In this document: positions 32,901-40,264 of the stretch, piece by piece
How positions within the stretch are numbered: position 1 is the stretch's first letter
Layout: every line of letters begins with the position of its first letter
Source of the DNA: Corythucha ciliata
Taxonomy: Eukaryota > Arthropoda > Insecta > Hemiptera > Tingidae
DNA: 64,000 nt
Direction: 5' to 3'
NCBI GenBank assembly: GCA_038030265.1
Contig: CM075942.1
Location: forward strand, 38,840,751 to 38,904,750
The notes under the pieces: model-generated
The model's database searches: none
Told to the model about the DNA's origin: nothing
What the model saw: the letters and a program-made list of their open reading frames with translations, nothing else
Program-made: the position numbers and the translations under genes

Positions 32901-34391
32901 CCGCAGGTATCCCGCGGCAGAGATAGGAAGCGGCTTCCCACAGAGACCAGATAACTTCTTCGAGGGACGCAAGATTCCGCGTCAACGCAGATGCCAAGCT
33001 GATTCCCGTGTGCCCTGCTCCATTCGTTTCAATGTATCTCTTGGTATCTAGCTTACAAGTGACGCGGAATCTAGATTACTTTTGCCGCAAGAGTGCACCG
33101 GGCCTAAAGGGGCGCGTTAGTGGCTCGTGTGAACGTGCCCTAAGGCCTAAAGACAGACAGACACACAGACAGACCACACCAGGCCGGCTGACCGGACAGG
33201 CAGATAGACCATGCAAGGGTTTTCTCGTAAGGAAATAGGAATTTTCTTATTAAGTACAATTTGAAAGTTTGGCCCGTATTCAGAAACCAACCTTAACCTG
33301 AACCTACGCCTCCTTTAAGCGCTTCAAAACAGATGGCACATTTTTATAAACCATCACATTTTTTTTCATCTCCTTTAGTTAAGGCTTTGTAAAGGCAGGT
33401 TTCTGAATACGGCCCTTGTCTCGAAGCTGCGTGACTCAAGAGGAAAGTGGTGTAATTTCTAGAATCACTTTATCAGCCTAGAGGGGCTCTTCTCTTAGCT
33501 CTTTTCTTTAGCCACCGCTCCTCCATAAACATACCCTAAGACGGGTGGAAATGAATGGCACTGTGACGACCAGACTCATCGTTATTCCTCCATTCGTATC
33601 ATTTGTAAAAATGTAAAAATATGATGTTAATACAAAATCAGTTTATGAAAAGAATTTATGTATTTTGAGCACCAATTCGCTGCTGGCATTTTCTTTATGT
33701 AAGAGCGACCTGCATCTTATAGCCCTGTTGCAGAATGTTATGCAAATGGGAAGCACTATACGTTTTAAATGTGTACCCTACCCAAGGCCCGCCGCAAATT
33801 GAGCCCACGCTTGGGTCACCCGAGCTCAAAAAACAGTTGAAAATGGATAGTCTTTCAAGTGTTTTTTGAGCTTGGGTGACCCACGCGTGGGCTCAATTTG
33901 CTGCGGGCCTAGTGATTTGGAGGTGCATACCGAATGACAATAGCTAACCAGAAACCGACAATGAGTAAATTGATGAAGAAATTTAAGTCAAGTCACGAAT
34001 AATACGGCTCACGCAAAAGTATTTTGCAAACCAGACCAGAAACAGAAATTCCGATGAAGAATGATCGACATATTTTTGGCGGAATTCCGAAGATTTTACT
34101 ATAGTTGAACCACATTCTAATGGAACCTAGAAATCAATAAAACCAATTTGTTTTACATATGATTAGGTTCATTTACATCTGGAAATTATGTTTAAAAATT
34201 CCATTAGAATGTGGTCGAGTTTTAATTATGCATAATTATGTATAGTATGTGGAGCAGCAGATGAATTGTTCTTGCAATCAATAAAAAAGTTGTTTACTTA
34301 CAACTACATTTCCAATGGTGTCGTAAGCAGTGAATATTAACAAAAAACTCGCTCCCAAATGGATCACATTTATGAATCGTCTGTCCAGCAT
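15829..34391 (-). CDS. MFSD11: UNC93-like major-facilitator protein, MFSD11 type (7 coding exons)
   Basis: Minus-strand exons I place are 34391-34302, 22730-22561, 22489-22313, 22246-21981, 20814-20457, 20382-20247 and 16035-15829. All junctions are GT-AG and the phases agree, giving about 467 residues against about 450 in known MFSD11. Exon 1 encodes MLDRRFINVIHLGASFLLIF; exon 2 DGYTALAIINITFAVSNWF; exon 3 AAAAGTGGAILWT and MTRNSCFFLTMYQTA; exon 4 FFIGNLYVSYEFE; exon 5 GVYSPSIG, ISGSVTAAGQIFG and WGRTPIVILGIALH; exon 6 NPVLAMACSAALGMGISLSA; exon 7 TLAGATSFFYSSHAG then FYMVERL and stop. The family is a 12-TM membrane protein related to UNC93; its substrate is not established. Intron 1 is about 11.6 kb. 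The last intron holds the piggyBac-bearing element, starting 31 bases past the donor. Exon 1 also exists as a tandem copy at 40264-40175. Confidence 0.85.
16972..17250 (+). CDS. Unrecognised 92-residue protein in the element, possibly the piggyBac N-terminal exon
   Basis: The frame has a good start context (ACGATGT) and reads MSVLADRGARVSM, then WSKSIYGCDFDKALCHGTVV, then YRRVKWDIDGSSTRVKIRDL. The pattern H-GTVV ... VKWDIDG...V looks like the small beta-rich N-terminal domain found ahead of the nuclease domain in some piggyBac-derived proteins (a W..G.V....VKWD.DG signature), but that is from memory. It lies 570 bases upstream of the transposase on the same strand and could be a separate gene or a first exon. 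Confidence 0.45.
   Translation: MSVLADRGARVSMSAKYFDAPNSNTEWSKSIYGCDFDKALCHGTVVAIIGQEYRRVKWDIDGSSTRVKIRDLLDPVTEKPFTLPLQTQDKIL
17482..17690. mobile_element. Hairpin MITE of about 205 bp inside the larger element
   Basis: AGGTCTATCCACACACATCA at the left pairs with TGATGTGCGTGAATAGACCT at the right. The arms continue through GTGAACGGGACGTGC and AATATTATTCTCA, covering almost the whole length. A TTC triplet sits next to both ends and may be the target duplication. It lies between the 92-codon frame and the transposase, where an intron could be. Confidence 0.75.
17695..19542 (+). pseudogene. piggyBac-type transposase (DDE_Tnp_1_7 with C-terminal Cys-rich finger), disrupted
   Basis: Pieces in order: an ATG at 17695 opens a Lys-rich stretch; a frame change at the A-runs (17812-17832) leads into the Ser/Asp/Glu-rich linker and then WKLFFPVEDISRILS; the first catalytic Asp is in YKIAVDESMFAWYGKG. 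A second frame change near 18490 leads to IVVGDSWFASVKT (Asp 2) and AVSWRDRRVHSF (Asp 3). A TAA at 18997-18999 then interrupts, followed in the same frame by VEDYFDAAPAIDIHNH and a C-terminal finger with C-x2-C pairs (CVMCSR, YCRKCG, LCC). The DDD triad and the finger place it in piggyBac/PGBD. The breaks mean this copy cannot make a full protein. Confidence 0.8.
20883..21010. mobile_element. MITE of the CTATAGTTGAACCAC family, copy in an MFSD11 intron
   Basis: A 128-bp hairpin element starts TATAGTTGAACCACATTCTA and ends GGTTCAACTATAG. It is about 90 percent like the copy at 34099-34220 (and its duplicate at 39972-40093), sharing AATCAATAAAACCAATTTG and GATTAGGTTCATTT. It lies in the intron between exons 4 and 5 of the MFSD11-like gene. 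Confidence 0.75.
21165..21709. mobile_element. 545-bp CAGGGTGTTTCAGGAC-ended MITE in an MFSD11 intron
   Basis: It is flanked by TA on both sides. The left arm runs CAGGGTGTTTCAGGACGAAT, then TTGTAGTACTAAGTAATTGC and GACCAAAATCACCCTAT; the right arm is its complement (about 80 bases). The 63748 element shares TGTTGTAGTACTAAGTA, the GACCAAA-TCACCCTAT block and CATAGGGTCGCAAATG, so the two are members of one family. No coding sequence. Confidence 0.8.
22755..23575. other. Intronic sequence without recognised features
   Basis: This is the 3' part of the first MFSD11 intron. I see no repeats or coding similarity; the 81-codon plus-strand frame at 22772 is featureless. Confidence 0.4.
23580..24740. 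repeat. Tandem repeat, two 290-bp units plus decayed partial units
   Basis: Unit 1 (about 23752-24045) and unit 2 (about 24046-24335) both run AGCACGATAACTCTCGAAGA (or GGCACGATAACTC), GCGGAACGCGCTTTGGCACA, AATCGGTCAAGGTGGAGGGG, CCAGTTGATTCTAGAAGCAT, CCATGTTAGAGTAGCCTTTG and a G-rich end. Two shorter, diverged units follow to about 24600. Upstream, 23590-23700 (GTGCATTTCATTCTGAAAAA, ATTGGTCTCG, CACGTTTCAGAACC) matches the complement of 53100-53225. A CAGCTGCCGGAGCGAAAT motif near 24705 recalls the 14.3-14.9 kb element. Confidence 0.75.
24741..25308. other. No gene recognised
   Basis: AT-rich sequence in the long MFSD11 intron; short frames only, with no repeat or domain that I recognise. Confidence 0.4.
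25309..25557. mobile_element. Hairpin MITE, about 249 bp
   Basis: GTCGAATAAATAATACTCTT at the left is mirrored by AAGAGTATTATTTATTCGAC at the right. The arms remain complementary for about 90 bases through TCTTCCCACGTTTACAA and TTCAATTTAGAAGC-type sequence. Short frames inside are by-products of the palindrome. Confidence 0.8.
25603..25735. mobile_element. Hairpin MITE with TCCCATTTG ends
   Basis: CCCATTTGAACAAAATTCTG and TCATTTCCACCCGTCTTCTC on the left pair with GAGAAGACGGGTGGAAATGA and CAGAATTTTGTGCAAATGGG on the right. A longer, diverged relative spans 33537-33762 (ACGGGTGGAAATGAATGG ... GTTGCAGAATGTTATGCAAA), duplicated at 39410-39635. Confidence 0.75.
25940..26085. mobile_element. Short inverted-repeat element
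   Basis: AACCAACAACGCCATCCAAT at about 25951 pairs with ATTGGATGGCGGTGGTTGTT at about 26053. The interior of about 80 bases includes the small palindrome CTAGCAGCTAG. No coding sequence. Confidence 0.5.
26086..27869. other. No gene; degenerate repeats and C-rich low-complexity DNA
   Basis: From 26700 to 27250 a loose unit recurs: TTCGNGNCTAATTATCC or GATTATTCACCGAAA next to CAATTT. From 27320 to 27650 there are long C-runs on the plus strand (at about 27331, 27588 and 27631) with few G-runs, which is strong strand asymmetry. Frames in that part encode Pro-rich low-complexity sequence. I see no promoter or gene. Confidence 0.4.
27870..28380 (+). repeat. Possible solo LTR or orphan 5' exon
   Basis: TGTAAAGAGCATGGGAAC begins a segment with a GC-richer core (GCAGCGCCACCTATCGG, CGCCGTCGTTTAAGAAG), a donor-like CAAGGTAAAAAC near 28138, a polyadenylation-like AATAAA at about 28332 and a close at TTAACACA near 28378. 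TG...CA ends plus an internal AATAAA suit a solo LTR, but I see no target duplication and no second copy in the window. Confidence 0.25.
28687..31166 (+). CDS. Harbinger transposase (HARBI1-like DDE nuclease), two exons
   Basis: Exon 1 is 28687-28985 (donor AAG|GTAAGT) and exon 2 30287-31166 (acceptor TTTCAG); phases join R and YLSTGVNFTSLQF to give 392 residues, the normal length for the family. Residues 45-130 form the helical N-terminal region (YYRMSLKTFDELL, ISTIVRDTCRAVW). The catalytic residues are seen: Asp in CVGAVDGKHIR, Asp in QEGDSTVFRDS and Glu in RRSVECAFGVLANKW. No stop or frame change interrupts it. AATAAA at 31265 could end the transcript. The enzyme would cut the element's ends and join them at TWA targets. 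Its 1.3-kb intron contains most of the antisense MADF gene. Confidence 0.9.
29127..31497 (-). CDS. MADF/BESS DNA-binding partner protein of the Harbinger element
   Basis: Exon 1 (31497-31302, donor TTCG|GTAAGT) encodes DTERLIELVQDRPALWDKGR and KSWVEVCSSL, the start of a MADF (Myb/SANT-like) domain. Exon 2 (from 30038, acceptor GTGCAG) continues VSEWKGKWKNLKDAYRRD. A further exon starts at about 29795 (acceptor CTTTCAG) with an acidic linker; one beginning near 29608 carries DPDRSFLISLLPKM, a BESS motif, followed by a Pro/Gln/Tyr-rich tail ending NVNF at 29127, with AATAAA just after the stop. The donor of exon 2 falls in a (TA)n tract and was not found. Harbinger elements normally need such a partner for nuclear import and end binding. 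Confidence 0.75.
29914..29946. repeat. (TA)n microsatellite
   Basis: About 33 bases of TA repeats within the MADF gene, at the place where the donor of its second exon should be. The run may be an expansion that has damaged that site. Confidence 0.9.
32439..32602. mobile_element. GGGGTATTCATG-type MITE, copy 1
   Basis: The ends GGGGTATTCATG and CATGAATACCCC are flanked by TAATA. Asymmetric interior blocks (GTTATTTCGTATT, CATCTGTTCGGAATTTAGCA) are shared with the copies at 38312-38475, 52938-53094 (inverted) and 58561-58721. Non-coding, about 160 bp. Confidence 0.85.
32654..32788. mobile_element. Hairpin MITE, GGCCCGTTCACAAGCTCTAT ends
   Basis: Near-perfect inverted arms of about 35 bases (GGCCCGTTCACAAGCTCTAT against ATAGAGCTTGTGAACGGGCC), followed by GTTGTGTGGAGTCTA against TAGACACCACACAAC. 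TTTAA adjoins both ends. Duplicated at 38527-38661. GGCC starts and TAA-like targets resemble the Harbinger-type elements around it. Confidence 0.8.
33120..33215. repeat. Imperfect GACA/CAGA microsatellite
   Basis: A run of ACAGACAGACACACAGACAG and related tetramers next to the right end of the outer element; duplicated at about 38993-39088. Confidence 0.7.
33271..33415. mobile_element. Hairpin MITE, GGCCCGTATTCAGAAACC ends
   Basis: GGCCCGTATTCAGAAACC at the left pairs with GGTTTCTGAATACGGCCC at the right. The interior contains AACCTTAACCTGAACC and the partly complementary AGTTAAGGCTTTGTAAAGG. 145 bp, non-coding, duplicated at 39144-39288. Confidence 0.8.
33537..33762. mobile_element. Diverged relative of the 25603 hairpin MITE
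   Basis: ACGGGTGGAAATGAATGG at the left and GTTGCAGAATGTTATGCAAATGGG at the right correspond to the inner and outer arms of the 25603-25735 element, separated here by about 180 bases of unrelated AT-rich sequence. Duplicated at about 39410-39635. Confidence 0.5.
33786..33909. mobile_element. Hairpin MITE, GGCCCGCCGCAAATTGAGCC ends
   Basis: The arms of about 45 bases (GGCCCGCCGCAAATTGAGCC against GGCTCAATTTGCTGCGGGCC, then CACGCTTGGGTCACCCGAGC against GCTTGGGTGACCCACGCG) leave a 30-base loop. Duplicated at 39659-39782. A strong cruciform former. Confidence 0.85.
34099..34220. mobile_element. MITE of the CTATAGTTGAACCAC family
   Basis: It starts CTATAGTTGAACCACATTCT and ends CCATTAGAATGTGGTC. 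It lies about 80 bases past the donor of MFSD11 exon 1, inside intron 1, and is duplicated at 39972-40093. See the copy at 20883. Confidence 0.75.
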
Positions 34392-34770
34392 TAAACTTCA
34401 CTAAAGATAAAACACCTAGGATTACCCTGTTTAATCCGAACAAACTTTATAAGATTAAAAAATTGAGGGAAGAAATCACTAACGAGCAGGAATTGGATGG
34501 AGCGAGGGAACTAAAAGTCTCCAGGAAACAAGTGGCAAAGAAGGAGGCGAGAAGAGCAAAATAACTCTTCAGAACGCCAAGGTTGAAATAATACTAAGAA
34601 ATAAAGCATCCGAAAAGAATGTATTAAGCTTGAAACGGGAGAAATCAGAAATCATTCCGGAGGGGACGAACTTGTTTTTCCTGATTACCCGTTGGGGGAA
34701 GGGAGTTTGAATGAGTGTATATTATGCTTTTCGCTTGAACAATCAGGCAAAGATTGGAGGGGGACGTTGT
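34340..34770 (+). pseudogene. Possible C-terminal remnant of a pogo/Tigger-like transposase
   Basis: An open frame without ATG (about 34372-34564) reads LFNPNKLYKIKKLREEITNE and ends in the basic string SRKQVAKKEARRAK, then a stop. About 140 bases later another frame gives NECILCFSLEQSGKDWRGTL. A basic tail followed by C-x2-C...DW is what remains at the C-terminus of many pogo-type DDE transposases. The first part overlaps MFSD11 exon 1 on the opposite strand, so chance is possible. Present in both duplication units. Confidence 0.2.
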
Positions 34771-35447
34771 TTGAATACATATAACTTGGTTGATTTATCC
34801 GAGGACAAAACGGCAAGATCACTGGTTCTCTGACCGAAAAGCAACCAGACTCTTGAGCTAGACAAGTTGCCATTGTATTGTGGAACTCGCGGGGCGAGAA
34901 ACGGCTGCAGCAAAGTTAATGGCGATTGTTAAATTACTACTTATGTGATAGTCACTCATCGGAGATGAATTGCGAGTTTTAGGGCCGTATCCATGAACGT
35001 TCCTTGACTATAAAAACAGCTGTTTTTTCTTATATGTGATTTCAAAAAATTTTGTTTGGGTGAAATTAGGCATGGGGCCTATTTTTTGAAATTAATTGTC
35101 TACTCTATACTTTGCACTCTTCAAATCTGTAAAAATGAAAAGTGAAGAGTAATTGCGTTTTTTGAACGCCGGTTGATTCTTGCGGAGTTTTTGTTTTTTC
35201 AAAAATGATCATCTCCCCACTTTTCACTCTGCACGTTGCCGTTTACCTTCTTTTTTTTGAAGCTTGGTTCTGTAAAGAGCAGTGTTGTTATTCTTTTTCT
35301 GGTGTTTATATCTTTTGATACTATAATAAAGTTTGTTTACAAAATTTCTATGCTTACTTTTTTGTTTTATATTACAGTTTTTCCGAGTTCTATCTTTTTT
35401 TTGTTTGGATTAATTAACTCCCCTTTAAATTATCTCAGAGCTACCGC

Positions 35448-35884
35448 ATGATCATGCCCGATATTCACAATACAGAATACACAACTTATCTGCTCGAATT
35501 CAGTACGGTCGAATTGTTGAGTTCTATTGAGTGGTGGTTGATAAAGATTTGGCGAGGTGAAGTGACGCTAAAGGAAGGGCTAGGGAAAAAAAGAAAAGAG
35601 AGCTGCCGAGACAGCAACACGCGCAAGTGAGTTTCTTGAATTTTCGGTAGATATATTTGTAGCTTTTCTTACTTTACTCTCTTTCGTAGCAGATTTGGTG
35701 ATGAATCACCCGACTTAATGACGGCTCTGCTGGGATATCTCTTTCGAAAGACGGTTAGAGCCACAGCGTTCTCTAAATGAAGAGCGATGTTTCGAATTTT
35801 TTATCCTTTGCAGTCTGTAGCGGCACTTTTCGACGGATGCCAATATTACGAAACGACTCCTGTTCGTTCAGCTCAAGCTGGAAA
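35448..35884 (+). CDS. Unrecognised spliced reading frame (three exons with matching phases)
   Basis: Exon A 35448-35626 (MPDIHNTEYTTYLLEFS, then SSIEWWLIKIWRGEV; donor CAA|GTGAGT), exon B 35693-35753 (acceptor CGTAGCAG; FGDESPDLMTALLGYLFRKT; donor ACG|GTTAG) and exon C 35814-35884 (acceptor TTTGCAG; SVAALFDGCQYYETTPVRSA; donor AAA|GTAAAC). Phases 2, 0 and 2 are mutually consistent and the introns are tiny (about 60 bases). A fourth exon may start at 35951 or 35960. Upstream, similar pieces (TTTATATTACAG at 35376 and again at 36246) hint at more exons. I do not recognise the protein. An indel in the second unit (about 41915) would change the frame of any exon there. Confidence 0.45.
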
Positions 35885-36549
35885 GTAAACTCTCTTTTCT
35901 TGCGACGGATGTGATTCTTCCTTTTTGGTATTACTTCGGCTAATTTGTAGTTTCTGCTTAGGAAATCCGGAGCTGGATTTCTGCGCGTCCGTTCACTTTC
36001 GTCTCACGAGGTGGATTAAGATGGCTACTCCTTTGTTCTTTCTTTCCATGTGTTCTTTTTATAATTTTCACCGATAGAGGTTTTATCTACGTACAATATT
36101 CTAGTTTTACTCAACCTGCTTTTGACCCTAGAGGTGCGTGTTTTTTCTTGTTCTTTTGACTATCTTTTTTTTTTTTATATTATCGGCTGATATTATAATA
36201 AAGTTCGTTTACAAAATTTCTGTGCGTACCTTTTGTTTTATATTACAGTTAATCTCCATTATATGCTTCTTATTTGTCAGTCAAAATTCCAGGTAACAGT
36301 GTTTTAGACTGAAAAGTGCAAAGATAGAAGAACTCTGCCAAAAGTAACACATTTTGTTTTTTGAATGTCAGCTACTTTCAAATTTTCAATATTTGCTCTT
36401 CAGCTTTTCAATAAATTCTGCAAAGCATTTTTTCTCTTTTCATTTCCCACCCCAGTCTTGCTCAGCCTTGAAATCAACGAATTCCAGCGTCTTCCAAGCT
36501 CATTCCAGCATTTTTAGTTAATTCGACACTTTTGTAATCCTGCTGAATC

Positions 36550-36711
36550 ATGTTAAGACGTCTAATTGTTAATATTGGTGACGATGGAATATTCGGAGAA
36601 GAGGAGGAAAAAGAAGAAATTCTTCAAAGGATGAGGCGTGTGAGGGAGCGTAGAAACTTAGTCAAAATGATGGAAGTTCGTCCTTTTCTCCCCGAAAACG
36701 ACTACTTCTAG
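36550..36711 (+). CDS. Small charged ORF of 53 residues (possible Harbinger-type N-terminus)
   Basis: It reads MLRRLIVNIGDDGIFGEEEE, then a Lys/Glu/Arg-rich helix and MMEVRPFLPENDYF before a stop. The acidic stretch followed by RRVRERRN and a ...PFxLPExxF ending is like the N-terminus of some HARBI1-type nucleases. It could be a first exon or a fossil. It is preserved in the duplicate at 42425-42586. Confidence 0.3.
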   Translation: MLRRLIVNIGDDGIFGEEEEKEEILQRMRRVRERRNLVKMMEVRPFLPENDYF

Positions 36712-36779
36712 CATTACACTAGTTGCGCAAGGGTGCCCAAATGCACGGAGTTGCTGCAGCCCACAATGTCGCGAATTCC

Positions 36780-37090
36780 CAATAAACATCGTTACGTTTC
36801 AAAAACGTCGCACTATGGTGACATTGAAACCTTGCGACGTTACATTGAACGTTTTCAAAACGTTGCGAAAACGGATAAATATGACAAAAAAGTAACGTTA
36901 CATTGCAACGTTTATGAAACGGTATTGAAGATTGCATAAAAACGGCCCATAAACGTTCTAATAAAACGTTTCCACAACGTTGTAATGAATCCATTTTAAA
37001 ACTTTCCTTTTTTTTGTTTTTTCTTGGTTTCTGCAACGTTACAAATATACGTTCCGTAATCTTTGTAGTGTATCGTTTATACGACGTTTC
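36780..37090. repeat. AACGTT-rich palindromic repeat block
   Basis: Within 300 bases there are about a dozen AACGTT or ACGTT motifs in mixed orientation (for example GCGACGTTACATTGAACGTT, AAAGTAACGTTACATTGCAA, ACGTTTCCACAACGTTG). A 146-codon minus-strand frame (36719-37159) covers the block, but its protein is itself made of echoes (CNV, RCNVT, QCNVARFQC) and has no domain. Duplicated at 42655-42965. Confidence 0.6.
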
Positions 37091-37297
37091 TTGCTTGACG
37101 CTTTTATTGGGATTTAGAAATTTTCGGATAAACGGAAAAATCAATGGAATGAGACACAAAAGATTAAGAGTGACACAAAAATATATTATCTTACGAATGT
37201 ACGATGAACTAGTGACGAATTAAAAAAAATTGCCATGAAAATAATCAAACAAAAGGATCCCGCCGTCTTCTGAAATTCGATTTCCGTGGCGACGAAG

Positions 37298-37416
37298 TCA
37301 CATAACCGTATTCTCTACAATCGCTTCACGTTTGAGGCGCGTTGTGGCGTATTTCAGCCAGTCCTTCACCTTAGCCTCCGCTTCAACTTCCGTTCCACCT
37401 GCACTCTTCGCCGCAT
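37298..37416 (-). pseudogene. Orphan last exon of the DUF4806-type gene
   Basis: This is the unit-1 copy of 43291-43173: DAAKSAGGTEVEAEAKVKDW, LKYATTRLKRE and stop. The duplication breakpoint lies about ten bases upstream of its acceptor, so the earlier exons are missing and this copy cannot encode the domain alone. Confidence 0.7.
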
Positions 37417-38311
37417 CTATTGCATAAGGGAAATTGAATTTAAAAAATGAGTAGAATGCTATGTCAGCAGGACCGCGTCTTTCACTTTCAGTCCTTTCGA
37501 AAGGTCCCCCGCCCTTTAAAAAAAAGACGGTGCTCGCCAATAGGCAAATAATAAAAGGATTTTTATTGCTTCACGAGTGCGTAAATGTGTGGTTAATAAT
37601 TAATTATTATTAATTATTATTGTTAGTAAAATAAAAAATACATTAAATAGGGGGGACGGGGTTGTGTTATAACGGAACAATGCGTAAAAAATAGAATACA
37701 TGTGCTAGAAGTTTATTTGGTCACTCTTTTAATAGGCGAAGAAGGAAGGAAGAGGTGAGGAATCGAGGGGCCGACAGGAAAGTTGTCGCGGCATGACAGC
37801 GGACGAAAAAAGAAAAAACGCGCTCCTCCGCTCTTGAATCGCTACCGCTCTAGTGTGACACCCCCCATATACTTTATGTGTTGTTGGGTAAACGCGATTT
37901 TTTGTCGCGTCGCTACGCTCCGCAAACGCTCTAGTGTGACACCGGCCTAACGCCGCTTCCTAGCTTCTTCGATGCACACTTGTAAGCGAGATTCCGCGTC
38001 ACTTAGCCAAGACCATCCAATCTTCAGTCTCTCTTTGGCGTCAATAGAAAATGGATCGCGCTCGTTCTGAGATTGTTAAAAAGAAAATTGTTTTTTCTTA
38101 TTTACTACATAGAATAAGTATATAGTAAGATACGTATTACAATCGCGAAAACGAAGAAGTTATGGATTTATCCTATCGTGGATAGGCATAAATAAAGGGG
38201 GCTTTTACTACTTGTATGATCGATCATAGAGAAGATGAGTTCAAATTTTTCAATTATTTCCGCACGTCAACACGATCCCTCGCTAATGAAAACTCCGGGA
38301 CTATAATAATA

Positions 38312-38475
38312 GGGGTATTCATGCTCTGAAGTTTAACATATGTATGTTGTCGACGTAAACTCTGTTATTTCGTATTTGTTGTGTTCAGTTTCTTCGTTTC
38401 TATGGCCTTACCCATCTGTTCGGAATTTAGCATTATAACAAAAATACAAGGTTTAACATTTTTCATGAATACCCC
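38312..38475. mobile_element. GGGGTATTCATG-type MITE, duplication copy
   Basis: Tandem-duplication copy of 32439-32602; no difference noticed. Confidence 0.85.
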
Positions 38476-40174
38476 TAATATAATAAATAATAAATTATGT
38501 AAAAAAAAGAAAAAAAACTTGTTTAAGGCCCGTTCACAAGCTCTATGTTTGCGTTGTGTGGAGTCTATGCAACCAAACAAATTAATTCCCTCGAAAAATG
38601 AAGCATTTTGATAGGTTGAGTAGACACCACACAACGAAAACATAGAGCTTGTGAACGGGCCTTTAAACAAGGTTTTGAAAAAATAATGAAGAAAATCTGG
38701 ACGAAACTCTAAAAAATGAAGCTAAGACGCGGAATCAAGCGTCAAGTGTGCACTGCTCCAATTCAATGTACCACCGCAGGTATCCCGCGGCAGAGATAGG
38801 AAGCGGCTTCCCACAGAGACCAGATAACTTCTTCGAGGGACGCAAGATTCCGCGTCAACGCAGATGCCAAGCTGATTCCCGTGTGCCCTGCTCCATTCGT
38901 TTCAATGTATCTCTTGGTATCTAGCTTACAAGTGACGCGGAATCTAGATTACTTTTGCCGCAAGAGTGCACCGGGCCTAAAGGGGCGCGTTAGTGGCTCG
39001 TGTGAACGTGCCCTAAGGCCTAAAGACAGACAGACACACAGACAGACCACACCAGGCCGGCTGACCGGACAGGCAGATAGACCATGCAAGGGTTTTCTCG
39101 TAAGGAAATAGGAATTTTCTTATTAAGTACAATTTGAAAGTTTGGCCCGTATTCAGAAACCAACCTTAACCTGAACCTACGCCTCCTTTAAGCGCTTCAA
39201 AACAGATGGCACATTTTTATAAACCATCACATTTTTTTTCATCTCCTTTAGTTAAGGCTTTGTAAAGGCAGGTTTCTGAATACGGCCCTTGTCTCGAAGC
39301 TGCGTGACTCAAGAGGAAAGTGGTGTAATTTCTAGAATCACTTTATCAGCCTAGAGGGGCTCTTCTCTTAGCTCTTTTCTTTAGCCACCGCTCCTCCATA
39401 AACATACCCTAAGACGGGTGGAAATGAATGGCACTGTGACGACCAGACTCATCGTTATTCCTCCATTCGTATCATTTGTAAAAATGTAAAAATATGATGT
39501 TAATACAAAATCAGTTTATGAAAAGAATTTATGTATTTTGAGCACCAATTCGCTGCTGGCATTTTCTTTATGTAAGAGCGACCTGCATCTTATAGCCCTG
39601 TTGCAGAATGTTATGCAAATGGGAAGCACTATACGTTTTAAATGTGTACCCTACCCAAGGCCCGCCGCAAATTGAGCCCACGCTTGGGTCACCCGAGCTC
39701 AAAAAACAGTTGAAAATGGATAGTCTTTCAAGTGTTTTTTGAGCTTGGGTGACCCACGCGTGGGCTCAATTTGCTGCGGGCCTAGTGATTTGGAGGTGCA
39801 TACCGAATGACAATAGCTAACCAGAAACCGACAATGAGTAAATTGATGAAGAAATTTAAGTCAAGTCACGAATAATACGGCTCACGCAAAAGTATTTTGC
39901 AAACCAGACCAGAAACAGAAATTCCGATGAAGAATGATCGACATATTTTTGGCGGAATTCCGAAGATTTTACTATAGTTGAACCACATTCTAATGGAACC
40001 TAGAAATCAATAAAACCAATTTGTTTTACATATGATTAGGTTCATTTACATCTGGAAATTATGTTTAAAAATTCCATTAGAATGTGGTCGAGTTTTAATT
40101 ATGCATAATTATGTATAGTATGTGGAGCAGCAGATGAATTGTTCTTGCAATCAATAAAAAAGTTGTTTACTTAC

Positions 40175-40264
40175 AACTACATTTCCAATGGTGTCGTAAG
40201 CAGTGAATATTAACAAAAAACTCGCTCCCAAATGGATCACATTTATGAATCGTCTGTCCAGCAT
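40175..40264 (-). CDS. Duplicate first coding exon of the MFSD11-like gene
   Basis: This is an identical copy, 5873 bases away, of the 30-codon exon that starts MLDRRFINVIHLGAS and ends at donor GTT|GTAAGT. It could splice to the same exon 2 at 22730 as an alternative first exon, bypassing the nearer copy, or it may be unused. The acceptor-like TTATCTTTAG just upstream of the ATG in both copies hints that the 5' UTR is also spliced. Confidence 0.7.

Larger units (their letters stand above)
28480..33104. mobile_element. Outer TAA-flanked element (GGCYCGGTGCAC ends) into which Harbinger inserted
   Basis: The left end GGCTCGGTGCACACTTGCGG (28480) continues CAAAAGTAATCTAGATTCCG. The right end, as reverse complement from 33104, is GGCCCGGTGCACTCTTGCGG and continues the same way. 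TAA lies just outside both ends (28477-28479 and 33105-33107), as expected of a PIF/Harbinger-type insertion. The rest of this host element (32078-33060) carries several further GATTCCGCGTC copies in both orientations and no gene. A relative with GCTCGGTGCACACG ends is at 47079. Confidence 0.75.

Noticed and set aside
36719..37159. 146-codon minus-strand ORF (and its duplicate at 42594-43034)
   Set aside because: It covers the AACGTT palindrome block; the protein is self-similar and has no domain or start context.
38365..39111. ORFs of 76-101 codons in the duplicated MITEs, also at 32492-33238
   Set aside because: They are read-throughs of the GGGGTATTCATG and GGCCCGTTCACA hairpin elements.
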